DNA of 64,000 nt from Geothrix sp. (GCF_020622065.1 NZ_JAHRYQ010000002.1:1113905-1177904); one strand, 5' to 3'. Positions 43,013 to 53,430 are shown, numbered from the stretch's first letter. Made by a program: numbers and translations. Notes: generated from the letters alone by a model not told the origin.

Positions 43013-43939
43013 ATGGCCCGTTTCTCGAAGCGCGTTGGCCGTGAAGTGCTGGAGGGCCACCCCCGTCTCCCCGAATGGATCACCAAGGAGCGGGTGAAGC
43101 TCAGCGACCTGCACGGCATGAAGCGGGACCTGCGCGACTCGCACCTGCACACCGTCTGCGAAGAGGCCCGCTGCCCCAACCGCACTCATTGCTTCACCCA
43201 CGGCACGGCCACCTTCCTGCTCATGGGCGAGGTCTGCACCCGGGCCTGCGGCTTCTGCAGCATCCAGAGCGGCAAGCCCCGGGCCCTGGATGCCCGGGAA
43301 CCCCTTGAAACGGCCGAGCGCGTGGCCGCGCTCGGCTTGCGCTTCGCGGTTCTGACCTCCGTGAACCGGGACGACCTGCCCGATGGCGGCGCGGCCCACT
43401 TCGCCGAGACCGTCCTCGCCATCCGCCGCCGCAACCCGGGTGTGGGCGTGGAGGTGCTGGTGCCCGACTTCCTGGGCGACCTCGAGGCCGTGGCCCGCGT
43501 GGTGGCCGCCGGTCCCGCCGTGTTCAACCACAACACGGAAACCGTGCCCAGCCTCTATCCCGAGGTACGACCTGCGGGACGGTTCGAGCGTTCGCTCCGG
43601 GTGCTGGCGCACGCGAAGGAACTGGGAACAGCCCTGTATGGCCACGCCTTCCGCACCAAGAGCGGACTCATGTTGGGGCTGGGTGAAACCGAGGCCGAGT
43701 TGATGACCACCTTCGAGGCCCTGGCCAAAGCCCAGGTGGACATCCTCACCCTGGGGCAGTACCTGCGCCCCACGCGCCACCAGCTGCCCGTGAAGCGCTA
43801 TGTGCACCCGGACGAATTCGCCGACCTGGGAGCCAAGGCCAAGGCCTTCGGCTTCGCCACGGTCTACGCCGGTCCCCTGGTGCGCTCCAGCTTCAACGCC
43901 CACGAGGTGGCGGAGATGGAGGGCATCAGCATCGCCTAG
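43013..43939 (+). CDS. lipA: Lipoyl synthase LipA
   Basis: 308 residues. It inserts two sulfurs into octanoyl-carrier domains by radical SAM chemistry. The auxiliary cluster motif is CEEARCPNRTHC, the radical SAM motif is CTRACGFC, and the C-terminal RSSFNA contributes the Ser ligand. GGAGG is 4 bases before the ATG at 43013; the start upstream at 42980 is not credible. lipB is not in the window. Confidence 0.96.
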   Translation: MARFSKRVGREVLEGHPRLPEWITKERVKLSDLHGMKRDLRDSHLHTVCEEARCPNRTHCFTHGTATFLLMGEVCTRACGFCSIQSGKPRALDAREPLETAERVAALGLRFAVLTSVNRDDLPDGGAAHFAETVLAIRRRNPGVGVEVLVPDFLGDLEAVARVVAAGPAVFNHNTETVPSLYPEVRPAGRFERSLRVLAHAKELGTALYGHAFRTKSGLMLGLGETEAELMTTFEALAKAQVDILTLGQYLRPTRHQLPVKRYVHPDEFADLGAKAKAFGFATVYAGPLVRSSFNAHEVAEMEGISIA

Positions 43940-43952
43940 GCTTCAGGCCGGC

Positions 43953-44597
43953 TCAGTCCCGCCGGGGTTCCACGACGATGGCCGCGGGTTCGGCGGGACA
44001 AGCGAAGACGCAGAGGCCGCAGCCCGTGCAGATGTCGGCGTCCACCACCGGGTGGGGGAGGGCATCCCCCTCGCCGGCCACCATCCGAAGGGCCTCCTCC
44101 GGATAGGGGCAGCGGTCCACGCAGACGCGGCAAGCCCGGGCCTCGCGATCCAAGGTGCCCCAGGTGGCACAGAGGCCCGGCTTCACGCGGGCCGTGCCCA
44201 TGCGGACGGCCCGCGGACCGTCCAGCTCCGAGCCGTCGACCTGGACAAGCCGCGGCCAGACCAGGGCCTCGTCATCGCATTCCGCCACGCAGGGCAGCGT
44301 CGTGCACAGGAAGCAGGGGACGCTGCGGGGATCGAGGTAGGGGGTGCCGAGGGCCAGCCCGGCCGCGGGTCCGGCCTTGAGGATGGCATTCTCGGGGCAG
44401 GCCCGCATGCACTTGTCGCAGCGGGTGCACTTGGTGAGGAAGGCCAGCTCGTCCAGGGCCCCGGGCGGACGCAGAAGCTTGGGCCCCAGGCCCGTCACCG
44501 CCTCTTCGATCCGATTGGCCACGAACCCCGCGAACAGGGTGCCCAGGGACTTGAAGAAGTCCCCGCGCTCCTGGGGTTCGTCGAGTTTCTTGGCCAT
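43953..44597 (-). CDS. Multi-[4Fe-4S] ferredoxin-type protein (NapF/NapG-like)
   Basis: 214 residues with four Cys-rich cluster motifs: CTRCDKCMRACP (about 57), CFLCTTLPCVAEC (about 94), CRVCVDRCP and CTGCGLCVFACP. This arrangement is typical of MauM/NapG-like electron-transfer proteins. No signal peptide or Tat motif, so it is probably cytoplasmic. No oxidoreductase partner is adjacent. No clear ribosome binding site precedes 44597. It is convergent with lipA, separated by 13 bases. Confidence 0.85.
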   Translation of the reverse strand: MAKKLDEPQERGDFFKSLGTLFAGFVANRIEEAVTGLGPKLLRPPGALDELAFLTKCTRCDKCMRACPENAILKAGPAAGLALGTPYLDPRSVPCFLCTTLPCVAECDDEALVWPRLVQVDGSELDGPRAVRMGTARVKPGLCATWGTLDREARACRVCVDRCPYPEEALRMVAGEGDALPHPVVDADICTGCGLCVFACPAEPAAIVVEPRRD

Positions 44598-44604
44598 GAT
44601 TGCG

Positions 44605-45435
44605 TCAGTCCATCAGCCCCAGCACCCGCATCGCAGGCCTCAGGATGCCCCACAGGACGGGGTCGAAGCCCAGGGTGAGGACACCGGCCTTCCCGTCGCC
44701 TGTGAGATCCAGGTGGGCCAGCAGGTCGGCGCTCACGGCCACATCGCGGGAGCTGGGCGGGGCCTCCACCCACTTCACGCCGGCGGGAGCATCCTTCCTG
44801 GCCAGGGACTGGCCCTCCAGGGCACGGATCTGAAGCACCAGCAGGTCCCCATGGAAAGAGGGGACCCGGATCTCCAGCAGGCGCCCTCGGCCTGCGACGG
44901 GAGCCACGGGCACCACCTCGAAGGCCTGGCGGTAGCCCAGCTTGGCCAGATCCGGATCCTCGCCGTTGAGGATGGCGAGGGTCTGCTCCACGAGGCCATC
45001 CAGGCCCCGGTCGCCCATCCAGGCCACCGAGCGCAGGTGGGTGCCGCCCACTTCGCCCAGGCCGGTCAACAGGGCCGGCAGCAGGGCCAGCACCTGCTCC
45101 AGGGCGGGCCGGCCCCGGAGGGCCATCGTGCCCTTGGGCCAGGGGCCCGCCAGGGGCATGGGGTCGGTCTTCGGCTCGGGCTCCGCCCGCAGATCCAGGA
45201 TGCGGCCCGGGAAGGTCGCCAGCAGCGCCGGATCCGGCGTATCCGCCAGGATCACGGCATCCAGGCCCTCCAGGAGCGCCTGGCTCGGCGCGAAGACCAC
45301 CAGGTCGCCCACCTCCTCTTCCACAGAGAGCGCGCCAATGGAAAGGGGCACCACGGACGCGTCCCGGGCCTCCAGGGCACCCACGAGTTCCCGGCCCAGC
45401 ATCGTCTGGGCACCGATCACGGCGAGTTTCAGCAT
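44605..45435 (-). CDS. Asd paralogue without the catalytic Cys (USG-1-like)
   Basis: 276 residues. The fold follows aspartate-semialdehyde dehydrogenase: an N-terminal Rossmann start MLKLAVIGAQTMLGREL, a dimerisation-type segment (GLDGLVEQTLAILNGE) and a strand HGDLLVLQIRAL. The catalytic Asn-Cys motif is replaced by GTMALRGRPAL, so it cannot act as a dehydrogenase. It resembles the USG-1 type proteins found in other bacteria. AAAGG is upstream of the ATG, 17 bases after the purB stop. Role unknown. Confidence 0.65.
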   Translation of the reverse strand: MLKLAVIGAQTMLGRELVGALEARDASVVPLSIGALSVEEEVGDLVVFAPSQALLEGLDAVILADTPDPALLATFPGRILDLRAEPEPKTDPMPLAGPWPKGTMALRGRPALEQVLALLPALLTGLGEVGGTHLRSVAWMGDRGLDGLVEQTLAILNGEDPDLAKLGYRQAFEVVPVAPVAGRGRLLEIRVPSFHGDLLVLQIRALEGQSLARKDAPAGVKWVEAPPSSRDVAVSADLLAHLDLTGDGKAGVLTLGFDPVLWGILRPAMRVLGLMD

Positions 45436-45452
45436 GGTCAAACCTTTCGCGG

Positions 45453-46904
45453 TCAAACGCGCACGGCGGCTTCGTCGGCCGGGGCGTGGTCCTTCAGGGC
45501 GGCGGCCACGGGGCCCGCCAGGAACTGGCGCACCTGGTCTCCGGCGCGGCCGGTGAACCGGCGCGCGTCCAGCAGGGCCGCCAGTTCGGCTTCGGTCATG
45601 GCCCAGGCGGGATCCTCCGCCAGCAGCTTCAGCAGCTCGTTGGGACGGCCTTCGGCCTTGATGCGACGCCCCGCTTCGAGGGCGGCGCCACGGAAGCGCT
45701 CGTGGAGATCCTGGCGATCGCCGCCGCGCTTGACGGCCTCCATGAGGAGCACCTCGGCGGCCATGAAGGGCAGCTCCTGGCCGAGGCGCGCCTCGATCAT
45801 CTTCGGGTAGACCACGAGGCCCGAGGCCACATTGCGGAAGAGCACCAGAATGGCGTCCACCGCCAGCAGGCCTTGGCTGATGGTGAGGCGGCGGTGGGCG
45901 CTGTCGTCCAGGGTGCGCTCCATCCACTGGCTGGCGCTGGTCTGATAGCTGGAGGGCATGAGGCCCAGGACGAAGCGGGCGAGGCTGTTGATGCGCTCCG
46001 AGCGCATGGGATTGCGCTTGTAGGGCATGGCGCTGGAGCCGATCTGCTTCGACTCGAAGGGCTCCTCGACCTCTTTCAGGTGCTGGAGCAGGCGCAGGTC
46101 GCAGGCGAATTTCGAGGCGGAAGCCGCGATGCCGCAGAGTACCTGGCCGATGCGATCCTCCAGCTTGCGGGTGGCCGTCTGGCCGCTGACGGGGATCGCG
46201 GCAAAGCCCACCTTCTCGCAGAAGCGCTGTTCCAGGGCCTCCACCTTCGCGCCGTCGCCTTCGAAGAGTTCGAGGAAGCTGGCCTGGGTGCCCGTGGTGC
46301 CCTTCACGCCGCGCACGGGGGTGGTGCGGATGAGGTGGTCCAGGTCCTCCAGATCGAGCAGCAGGTCTTGGATCCACAGGGTGGCGCGCTTGCCCACGGT
46401 GGTGGGCTGGGCGGGCTGGAAGTGGGTGAAGCCCAGCGTGGGCTGGTCCTGCCACTGGGCGGCAAAGGCCGACAGGGCCGAGATCGCGTCCTGAAGGCGC
46501 CGCCGCAACAGGGTCAGGGCCTCCTGTGCGATGAGCAGGTCCCCGTTGTCCGTCACGAAGCAGCTGGTGGCGCCCAGGTGGATGATGGGCCGCGCGCCGG
46601 GCGCCTGCTCGCCCCAGGCGTGGATGGCGGCCATGACATCGTGGCGCAGGGCCGCTTCGTGGCGGGCGATGGCCTCGAGATCCACGGCGTCCTGGGTGGC
46701 CTTCAGCTCGTCGACCTGGGCCTTCGTCACCGGCAGCCCCAGCTCGGATTCGGCTTCCGCCAGGGCGATCCAGAGCCGCCGCCAGACCCGCTGGCGGTAC
46801 AGCGGCGACAACAGGCGCACCATGGCCTTGCTGGCGTACCGGCTGGCCAGGGGGTGCTCGAATCGCTCCAGCTCGGGACCATCGTGGGGCGGGAGAAAGG
46901 GCAT
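45453..46904 (-). CDS. purB: Adenylosuccinate lyase
   Basis: 483 residues, longer than the bacterial short form and closer in length to the eukaryote-like branch. It cleaves SAICAR and adenylosuccinate in purine synthesis. The active-site loop signature is GSSAMPYKRNPMRSE. TSCFVTDNGD and GFTHFQPAQPTTVGKR carry the catalytic His and binding residues. The start at 46904 has GGAG 6 bases upstream; a longer frame to 46931 is not supported. Divergent from glyA. Confidence 0.94.
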   Translation of the reverse strand: MPFLPPHDGPELERFEHPLASRYASKAMVRLLSPLYRQRVWRRLWIALAEAESELGLPVTKAQVDELKATQDAVDLEAIARHEAALRHDVMAAIHAWGEQAPGARPIIHLGATSCFVTDNGDLLIAQEALTLLRRRLQDAISALSAFAAQWQDQPTLGFTHFQPAQPTTVGKRATLWIQDLLLDLEDLDHLIRTTPVRGVKGTTGTQASFLELFEGDGAKVEALEQRFCEKVGFAAIPVSGQTATRKLEDRIGQVLCGIAASASKFACDLRLLQHLKEVEEPFESKQIGSSAMPYKRNPMRSERINSLARFVLGLMPSSYQTSASQWMERTLDDSAHRRLTISQGLLAVDAILVLFRNVASGLVVYPKMIEARLGQELPFMAAEVLLMEAVKRGGDRQDLHERFRGAALEAGRRIKAEGRPNELLKLLAEDPAWAMTEAELAALLDARRFTGRAGDQVRQFLAGPVAAALKDHAPADEAAVRV

Positions 46905-47022
46905 AAGAACTCCGGCCCTCCAGTGTCGCACGGCCGCGGACCTGTGATTCCGCTCACGAAGAGGCTTCCTTGGCCCTGGCGCACCGCGGCTAGGATAGGG
47001 GCATCACCCGGGAGCCCCCGCC

Positions 47023-48261
47023 ATGTACGAAGTCATCCGAACCTCCGACCCCGCCGTGTTCCAGGCTCTCGAGCTGGAGGTGCAGCGCCAGCGGCACCAC
47101 CTGGAACTCATCGCGTCGGAAAACTACGCCTCCCGCGCCGTCATGCAGGCCATGGGCTCCCACTTCACCAACAAGTATGCGGAAGGCTACCCCGGCAAGC
47201 GCTACTACGGCGGCTGCAGCCAGGTGGACATCGTCGAGAACCTGGCGCGCGACCGGGCCAAGCAGATCTTCGGCGCCGAGCATGCCAATGTGCAGCCCCA
47301 CAGCGGCGCCCAGGCCAACATGGCCGTCTACCTCGCGGCCCTGAAGCCCGGCGACACCGTGATGGGCCTGGATCTGGCCCACGGCGGCCACCTCACCCAC
47401 GGCCACCCCCTGAACAGCTCCGGCATCCTCTACAAGTTCGTGCCCTACCATGTGCGCCAGGAAGACGAGCGGGTGGACATGGACGAGGTCCGCACCCTGG
47501 CCCGCCAGCACCGGCCCAAGATGATCGTCGTGGGCGCCTCGGCCTACAGCCGCACCTGGAACTTCCCCCTCTTCCGCGAGATCTGCGACGAGGTGGGTGC
47601 CCTGCTCATGGTGGACATGGCCCACATCGCCGGCCTGGTGGCCACGGGCCACCACCCGAGCCCCGTGCCGCACGCGGATTATGTCACCACCACCACCCAC
47701 AAGACCCTGCGGGGCCCCCGCGGTGGCCTGATCCTCTGCAAGTCCCAGTACGCCAAGGATCTCGACCGTGCCGTCTTCCCGGGCGTCCAGGGTGGCCCGC
47801 TCATGCATGTGATCGCCGCCAAGGCGGTGGCCCTGCACGAGATCATGCAGCCCGAGTTCAAGGCCTACAGCGGCCAGGTCATCTGCAATGCCCACGCCCT
47901 GGCCAAGGGCCTGCAGGAGCGTGGCTGGCGCATCGTCAGCGGCGGCACGGACAACCACCTGTTCCTGGTGGACCTGCGCGACCACGAGCTGCTGGGCCAC
48001 GAGGCCGAGAACTGCCTGCACCGGGCCGGCATGACCACCAACAAGAACGGCATCCCCTTCGACCCCAACCCGCCCCTCAAACCCTCCGGCGTGCGCCTGG
48101 GCAGCCCCGCCCTCACCACGCGCGGCATGAAGGAGGCGGAAATGGACCAGATCGCCCGCTTCTTCGATGTCACCCTGCGGCACCGCGGCGATGAAAGCAC
48201 CTTCGCCCGCGTCCGGCAGGAAGTCTTCCACCTGACCGATCAGTTCCCCATCCCTGAATAA
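47023..48261 (+). CDS. glyA: Serine hydroxymethyltransferase
   Basis: 412 residues. It interconverts serine and glycine with tetrahydrofolate. Diagnostic motifs: [12 protein letters not shown], the YYGGC substrate Tyr/Gly stretch, [12 protein letters not shown], the Schiff-base Lys in [14 protein letters not shown], and [13 protein letters not shown] lies 8 bases before the ATG, and a TAGGAT (46992-46997) upstream could be the -10. Divergent from purB, a common one-carbon/purine pairing. Confidence 0.96.
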   Translation: MYEVIRTSDPAVFQALELEVQRQRHHLELIASENYASRAVMQAMGSHFTNKYAEGYPGKRYYGGCSQVDIVENLARDRAKQIFGAEHANVQPHSGAQANMAVYLAALKPGDTVMGLDLAHGGHLTHGHPLNSSGILYKFVPYHVRQEDERVDMDEVRTLARQHRPKMIVVGASAYSRTWNFPLFREICDEVGALLMVDMAHIAGLVATGHHPSPVPHADYVTTTTHKTLRGPRGGLILCKSQYAKDLDRAVFPGVQGGPLMHVIAAKAVALHEIMQPEFKAYSGQVICNAHALAKGLQERGWRIVSGGTDNHLFLVDLRDHELLGHEAENCLHRAGMTTNKNGIPFDPNPPLKPSGVRLGSPALTTRGMKEAEMDQIARFFDVTLRHRGDESTFARVRQEVFHLTDQFPIPE

Positions 48262-48264
48262 CCG

Positions 48265-50331
48265 GTGGCGGGTCCTCTCCGCTCGTCCAGCTCTCCCCCA
48301 GGCCGCTTCGGCGACCCGGGGGGGCTCGGCCCGGGGAAGCGGATCCTCTGTATTCTCGGCCTCGCCCTGATCTACCTGGGCGCCGCCAAGACGCCCTTCC
48401 CCTCAGGCCTCCCTTTCCAGGCCTACCTCTTCTGGCCTGCCGCCGCCGTCGCCCACACGGCCTTCTTCATCCTGGGCGCCGAGGCCGTCTGGGGGCTGGC
48501 GCTGGGCTCCCTGGCCCTGAATCTCGGCGGCTGGCTGCCCTGGCCCCATGCCCTGGCCATGGTCGTCCTCCAGACCCTCGAGCCGCTGATCGCCTGGCGG
48601 ATCCTGGTGCGCCTGGGGGTTGGCCGGCCAGACCTGCGCCAGGTCCGGGACCTGCTCCGCTGGCTCGGGGTCTCGGCGGCGGCCAGCGCCTTCTTTTCGG
48701 CGGGGCTGGGGGCCCAGGTGGTGGGCCTCGCCCACCGGGATGGGGGGTTCAGGGATCCCCTGGCCACCAGCCTCTCCTGGTTCCTGGGGGATCTCACCGC
48801 CCTGCTCTGCCTGGGCCCCGTCCTCCTCCACGCCTTCATCCCCCGAGAGGCGGACCCGGAAGCGACCGCCCTCTCTCGGTTGAGACACCCCGTTCTGGAG
48901 GGACTCACCCTGGCAGGCCTCTGCCTGCTCCTGTTGTTCGGGGCCCGGATCAACCCGGGGCTCTCGCGTGATGTGGGCCTGGCCCTCCAGTTCGCCCTGG
49001 TGCTCCCGATGCTGGGGGTCGCCCTCCGCTTCGGCCCCCGCGGCACCTCCTGGGGCGTGGCCCTGCTCTCCCTCAGCATGCTCGCGCTCCTCTGGGTCCA
49101 GGGCCGGGCGCTTCCCCAGGAGGCCTTCCGCTTCTCCCAGCTCTACCTCATGGTCCTGGCCCTCGCGGCCCTGATCACGGCCGCCGCCGCCGAGGAGGCC
49201 CGCGCCGCCCGCCGGGCCCTGGAGGTGCGGGAGCTCCAGGGCCAGCGCATGGAGGCCGTGGCCACCCTGGCGGGGGGCCTGGTGCACGGATTCAACAACC
49301 AGCTGACCGTCCTGCTGGGCAACCTGGATCGCCTGCGGCTGCTGCCGCCGGGCTCCCCAGAGGCCACCATCGCCACCGGCCGGATGGAGGATGCCACCCT
49401 CGCCATGGAGCGCACGGTTCACCAGCTGAAGGCCCTGTCGCACCAGGCCCCCCTTCGGGCCTTCTCGCTGCCCCTCCGCGAGGCCCTCGCGCCCTTCCTC
49501 CTGGAAACGGCCGCCCTGCCCGACCGCATCGACTTCCAGGTCGATCTTCAGGAGGGCCTGGTGGTCGGCCTGGATCCCGAGCTCCTGCGACAGGCCCTTC
49601 AGCTTCTGGTGGCCAATGCCGTGGAAGCCCTCTCGGGCGCCGGCCAGATCCAGCTCCGCGCCGAGCGGGAGGATCCCTGGGTCCGCCTGATCCTCGAAGA
49701 TGACGGCCCGGGCATGACCCCCGAGGTGCTGCGCCGGGCCTGCGACCCCTTCTTCACGACCCGTTCCGTGGGCCGGAACCGGGGGCTCGGGCTCTCCATC
49801 GCCTTCTCCCTCGCCCGGCAGATGGGCGGCTGGCTCACCCTCCACAGCCGCCCCGGAGAAGGGACCCGCGCCGAGCTGGGCCTGCCCCAGGGGAAGGCCC
49901 TGGAGCCCCTTTCGGTCCCCCCCCTCGCCCCGCTGCGGACCCGGCGGATCCTTCTGGCCGACGACGAGGCCGGCATCCGCGAGCTCACCCAGGAGGTCCT
50001 CCAGGACCACGGGTTCGAGGTCGTGGCGGCCGCGGACGGCCAGGAGGCGCTGGAGGCCTTCGAGGCCGATCCTTCGGGCTGGGACCTGGTCATCCTCGAC
50101 CTGGTCATGCCGAGGCTCCACGGAGCCGATGTGCTCAGCCGCATCCGGAGCTCCCGGCCCAACCTCCCGGCCCTGCTCATCAGCGGGTACAACGCCGAGG
50201 CACGGCCCGGCCTCCTGGAGGGCCCGTACCAGCGCTTCCTGGCCAAGCCCTTCCGGATCCGCGACCTGGTGGCGGCCATGGAAGAGCTGGGCCTGCTGAG
50301 CCCCGAGGCGGGTCCCTCCCATGACCGCTGA
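48265..50331 (+). CDS. MASE1-type hybrid histidine kinase
   Basis: About 688 residues. The N-terminus has about 8-9 membrane segments of MASE1 type. The phosphoacceptor motif AGGLVHGFNNQLTVLLGNL is near residue 340, followed by a complete HATPase domain (N box QLLVANAVEAL, G1 EDDGPGMT, G2 NRGLGLSIAFS). A C-terminal receiver domain has the acidic pair LLADDEAG and the phospho-Asp in VILDLVMPRLHG. The H-x-x-N-N motif and fused receiver place it among hybrid kinases with no adjacent response regulator. The GTG start 3 bases after glyA lacks a visible binding site and is uncertain. Confidence 0.85.
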   Translation: MAGPLRSSSSPPGRFGDPGGLGPGKRILCILGLALIYLGAAKTPFPSGLPFQAYLFWPAAAVAHTAFFILGAEAVWGLALGSLALNLGGWLPWPHALAMVVLQTLEPLIAWRILVRLGVGRPDLRQVRDLLRWLGVSAAASAFFSAGLGAQVVGLAHRDGGFRDPLATSLSWFLGDLTALLCLGPVLLHAFIPREADPEATALSRLRHPVLEGLTLAGLCLLLLFGARINPGLSRDVGLALQFALVLPMLGVALRFGPRGTSWGVALLSLSMLALLWVQGRALPQEAFRFSQLYLMVLALAALITAAAAEEARAARRALEVRELQGQRMEAVATLAGGLVHGFNNQLTVLLGNLDRLRLLPPGSPEATIATGRMEDATLAMERTVHQLKALSHQAPLRAFSLPLREALAPFLLETAALPDRIDFQVDLQEGLVVGLDPELLRQALQLLVANAVEALSGAGQIQLRAEREDPWVRLILEDDGPGMTPEVLRRACDPFFTTRSVGRNRGLGLSIAFSLARQMGGWLTLHSRPGEGTRAELGLPQGKALEPLSVPPLAPLRTRRILLADDEAGIRELTQEVLQDHGFEVVAAADGQEALEAFEADPSGWDLVILDLVMPRLHGADVLSRIRSSRPNLPALLISGYNAEARPGLLEGPYQRFLAKPFRIRDLVAAMEELGLLSPEAGPSHDR

Positions 50332-50749
50332 CGGCCTCTTCGTCTACGGGACCCTCCGCGAGGGCGGGCCCCGGCATGCCTGGCTCCGCCGGACCGACCC
50401 CGAGGGCCTCACGGGAGCCTGGGTCGCCGGTCGCCTCTTCCACCTGCCTGCGGGCTATCCCGCCCTGGTGGCCGGTGCCGAGCCCGGGGCCCCTCCCCCG
50501 GGGCCCGGCTGGGTCCGGGGGGACTTCGTGGGCTATGATTCCGAGGATGACCTGGAGTCCGCCCTCGCGGACCTCGATCCGCTGGAGGGCGTGGAGGAGG
50601 GTCTCTTCACCCGCCAGATCCTGCCTGTCGTCCTGGAGGGGGGCCACCGGTACCAGGCCTGGGTCTATGTGTTCCATGTGGAACGCCTGCCCCGGCTGGA
50701 GCGGGAGGCCGTGGAAGTGCCGGACGGGGACTGGGCCGCCTACCTCTAA
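50321..50749 (+). CDS. Gamma-glutamylcyclotransferase-like (AIG2/GGCT fold) protein
   Basis: 142 residues. The family signature FVYGTLREGG is at the N-terminus, with the catalytic Glu plausibly in DPLEGVEE and a VYVF strand near the end. Substrates of bacterial members range over gamma-glutamyl-amines and glutathione fragments; none can be chosen. It overlaps the kinase 3' end by 11 bases. A parS-like sequence lies inside its 3' half. Confidence 0.85.
   Translation: MTADGLFVYGTLREGGPRHAWLRRTDPEGLTGAWVAGRLFHLPAGYPALVAGAEPGAPPPGPGWVRGDFVGYDSEDDLESALADLDPLEGVEEGLFTRQILPVVLEGGHRYQAWVYVFHVERLPRLEREAVEVPDGDWAAYL
50671..50684. other. parS-like site 1
   Basis: GTTCCATGTGGAAC, a palindrome one base from GTTCCACGTGGAAC. 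It lies inside the gamma-glutamylcyclotransferase-like gene. See the other two sites at 53431 and 62190. Confidence 0.55.
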
Positions 50750-50751
50750 CA

Positions 50752-50783
50752 AAAAACGGTGCGGATGGCTCCGCACCGTTTTT
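50752..50783. terminator. Bidirectional terminator between GGCT-like gene and gyrA
   Basis: A 14-bp perfect stem AAAAACGGTGCGGA / TCCGCACCGTTTTT with loop TGGC. A- and T-runs at its feet make it usable from both convergent genes. Confidence 0.9.
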
Positions 50784-50811
50784 CATCGGCCCAGGGGACT
50801 GGGGCTTTCCC

Positions 50812-53418
50812 CTAGAGTCCCAATTTCGGCTGTTCGCCGCTTTCATCCGGCCCCGGGTGGGCCGCCTCGGCCTCGGCGAGATCCTCTTCTTCATCCAGGG
50901 CCATGGCGCTGGCGTCGATCTTGGCGAGACCCACGACGCGGTCGTCGGCGCTGGCCAGCTTGAGGAGGCTGACGCCCTGGGCATTGCGGCCCGTCTTGCG
51001 CACTTCGTCGATGAGGAAGCGGATGACCATCCCCTCCTGGCTGATGAGGAGGCAGCCTTCCCCGGGCTTGACGAGCTTGAAGCCCACCACCTGGCCGTTG
51101 CGGACGCCGGCCCGGATGTTGATGACGCCCGTGCCGCCGCGCCCCTGGAGGCGGTAGTCCTGGACGAGGCTGCGCTTGCCGTAGCCCTTCTCGCAGACTG
51201 TCAGCAGCATGCCGTGGTCCTCGGTGCTCTCGTCGGGTTCCACGCCTTCCGGCAGGTCCGGCAGGGGATCGGCCACTTCCATGTCCACGATGTGGTCGCC
51301 CTTCGCCAGCTTCATGCCCCGCACGCCCGTGGTGGCGCGGCCCGTGGCGCGGACATCCTCTTCGGGGAAGCGGATGGCCTTGCCCTGGGCCGTGGCCAGG
51401 ACGATCTGCTGGGTGCCCGTGGAGCGGCGCACCGCCACCAGGCTGTTGCCCTCATCGATGTTGAGGGCAATGAGGCCGTTGGTCCGGATGTTGGCATAGG
51501 CGGCCAGGCTGGACTTCTTCACCGTGCCATCGCTGGTGGCGAAGACCAGGGTCTCGCCCTCGGGGAAGTCCCGCAGGGCCATGAGGGTCACCACATTCTC
51601 CCCGTCCTTCAGGGAGATGAGGTTGCGGATGTGCTTGCCCCGGGTGGAGGCGGCGGCTTCCGGCAGGTCGTAAACCTTGAGGGCGTAGACGATGCCTTTA
51701 TCCGTGAAGGCCATGAGGGTGTCGTGGGCCTTGGTCATGAAGAGCTGTTCGACGAAATCCTCGTCCTTGGTCTTCATGCCCACCTTGCCCTTGCCGCCGC
51801 GCCGCTGGCGGCGGTAGGCGGTGAGGTCGGTGCGCTTGATGTAGCCCGCCTTGGACATGGTGACGACCATCGGGTCGTCCGGCACCACATCCTCCATGCG
51901 GATCTCGCCGGAGTAGCCCACGATCTCGGTGCGGCGGTCATTGCCGAATTGGTCGGCCACCTGCTGCAGCTCCTCCTTGATGACCTGCAGGAGCAGCTTG
52001 TCGTCGGCCAGGATGGCCTTGAGCCTGGCGATCTGCTTTTCGAGCTCGGCCAGCTCGTCGAGGATCTTCTCCCGCTCCAGCCCGGTGAGCCGCTGGAGGC
52101 GCATGTCCAGGATGGCCTGGGCCTGCACGGCGGAGAGGCAGAGGCTGGGATCCTTCTTGATGGCGGCGGCGGTGGCGAAGGCCCCCGCCATGAGGCCGGC
52201 CTTGGCCTCCTCGGGGCTCTTGGCGCCGCGGATGAGCTTGATGACCGCATCCAGGTGGTCCAGGGCGATCTTGAGGCCCATGAGGACATGGTGGCGGTCT
52301 TCGGCCTTCCGCAGCTGGAACAGGGTCCGGCGGGTCACCACCTCGCGGCGGAAGCCGATGAACTCCTGCAGCACCTCCCGCAGGGTGCAGATGCGGGGCT
52401 GGCCGTTCACGATGGCGAGCATGGTGATGGGGAAGCTGTTCTGGAGCTGAGTCTGCTGGTAGAGCTGGTTCAGAACGATGTCGCTGGGCTCGTTCTTCTT
52501 CAGCTCGACGACGAGGCGGATGCCCTCGCGGTCCGATTCATCGCGCAGGTCGCTGATGCCGTCGATCTTCTTCTCGCGCACCAGCTCGGCGATCTTCTCG
52601 ATGAGGGTGGCCTTGTTCACCTGGTAGGGCAGTTCCGTGAAGACCAGCTGCTCGCGGTCGCCGGCCCGACGGATCTGCTCCACATGGGACTTGGCCCGCA
52701 CCACGCAGCGGCCGCGGCCCGTGCGGTAGGCGTCCAGCACCCCCTCGGTGCCCAGCATGATGCCGCCGCCGGGGAAATCCGGGGCCTTGATGTGGGCCAT
52801 GAGGCCCTCGAGGCCCAGGCCCGGATGGTCGATCAGGTCCACCAGGGCGTGGCAGCACTCCCGCAGGTTGTGGGGGGGGATGCTGGTGGCCATGCCCACG
52901 GCGATGCCCTGGGAGCCGTTCACCAGGAGGTTGGGGAAGCGGGCGGGCAGGGTCAGGGGCTCCTGCATGCTGCCGTCGTAGTTGGGGCCGAAATCCACCG
53001 TGTCCTGGTCGATGTCGCCCATCATCTCGTTGGCGAGGCGGGACAGGCGGGCCTCGGTGTAGCGCATGGCCGCGGCGGAATCGCCGTCGATGGAGCCGAA
53101 GTTGCCCTGGCCGTCCACCAGCACATGGCGCATGGAGAAGGGCTGGGCCATGCGGACCAGGGTGTCGTAGATGGCGGAGTCGCCATGGGGATGGTACTTA
53201 CCCATCACATCGCCCACGGTGCGGGCGGACTTCTTGTAGGCCCGGTTCCAGTCGTTGCCCGCCTCCTTCATGGCGAACAGCACCCGACGGTGCACCGGCT
53301 TGAGGCCGTCGCGGACATCGGGCAGGGCCCGGCCCACGATGACGCTCATGGCGTAGTCCAGGTAGGACTTCCGCATTTCTTTTTCGATTTCCAGGGGCTC
53401 GATACGGTTCGGGTTCAT
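50812..53418 (-). CDS. gyrA: DNA gyrase subunit A
   Basis: 868 residues. It breaks and rejoins DNA to introduce negative supercoils with GyrB. The catalytic Tyr is Y120 (AAMRYTE). The quinolone-region residues S81 and D85 are wild type ([15 protein letters not shown]). The GyrA-box QRRGGKG in the C-terminal pinwheel domain confirms gyrase rather than topoisomerase IV. The stop-to-start gap from gyrB is 54 bases and holds a parS-like site. Confidence 0.97.
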   Translation of the reverse strand: MNPNRIEPLEIEKEMRKSYLDYAMSVIVGRALPDVRDGLKPVHRRVLFAMKEAGNDWNRAYKKSARTVGDVMGKYHPHGDSAIYDTLVRMAQPFSMRHVLVDGQGNFGSIDGDSAAAMRYTEARLSRLANEMMGDIDQDTVDFGPNYDGSMQEPLTLPARFPNLLVNGSQGIAVGMATSIPPHNLRECCHALVDLIDHPGLGLEGLMAHIKAPDFPGGGIMLGTEGVLDAYRTGRGRCVVRAKSHVEQIRRAGDREQLVFTELPYQVNKATLIEKIAELVREKKIDGISDLRDESDREGIRLVVELKKNEPSDIVLNQLYQQTQLQNSFPITMLAIVNGQPRICTLREVLQEFIGFRREVVTRRTLFQLRKAEDRHHVLMGLKIALDHLDAVIKLIRGAKSPEEAKAGLMAGAFATAAAIKKDPSLCLSAVQAQAILDMRLQRLTGLEREKILDELAELEKQIARLKAILADDKLLLQVIKEELQQVADQFGNDRRTEIVGYSGEIRMEDVVPDDPMVVTMSKAGYIKRTDLTAYRRQRRGGKGKVGMKTKDEDFVEQLFMTKAHDTLMAFTDKGIVYALKVYDLPEAAASTRGKHIRNLISLKDGENVVTLMALRDFPEGETLVFATSDGTVKKSSLAAYANIRTNGLIALNIDEGNSLVAVRRSTGTQQIVLATAQGKAIRFPEEDVRATGRATTGVRGMKLAKGDHIVDMEVADPLPDLPEGVEPDESTEDHGMLLTVCEKGYGKRSLVQDYRLQGRGGTGVINIRAGVRNGQVVGFKLVKPGEGCLLISQEGMVIRFLIDEVRKTGRNAQGVSLLKLASADDRVVGLAKIDASAMALDEEEDLAEAEAAHPGPDESGEQPKLGL

Positions 53419-53430
53419 GTGGCTTCCGGT

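Noticed and set aside
46905-47022. Purine or glycine riboswitch in the purB-glyA divergent gap
   Set aside because: No conserved purine or glycine aptamer blocks were seen, and the gap is only 118 bases.
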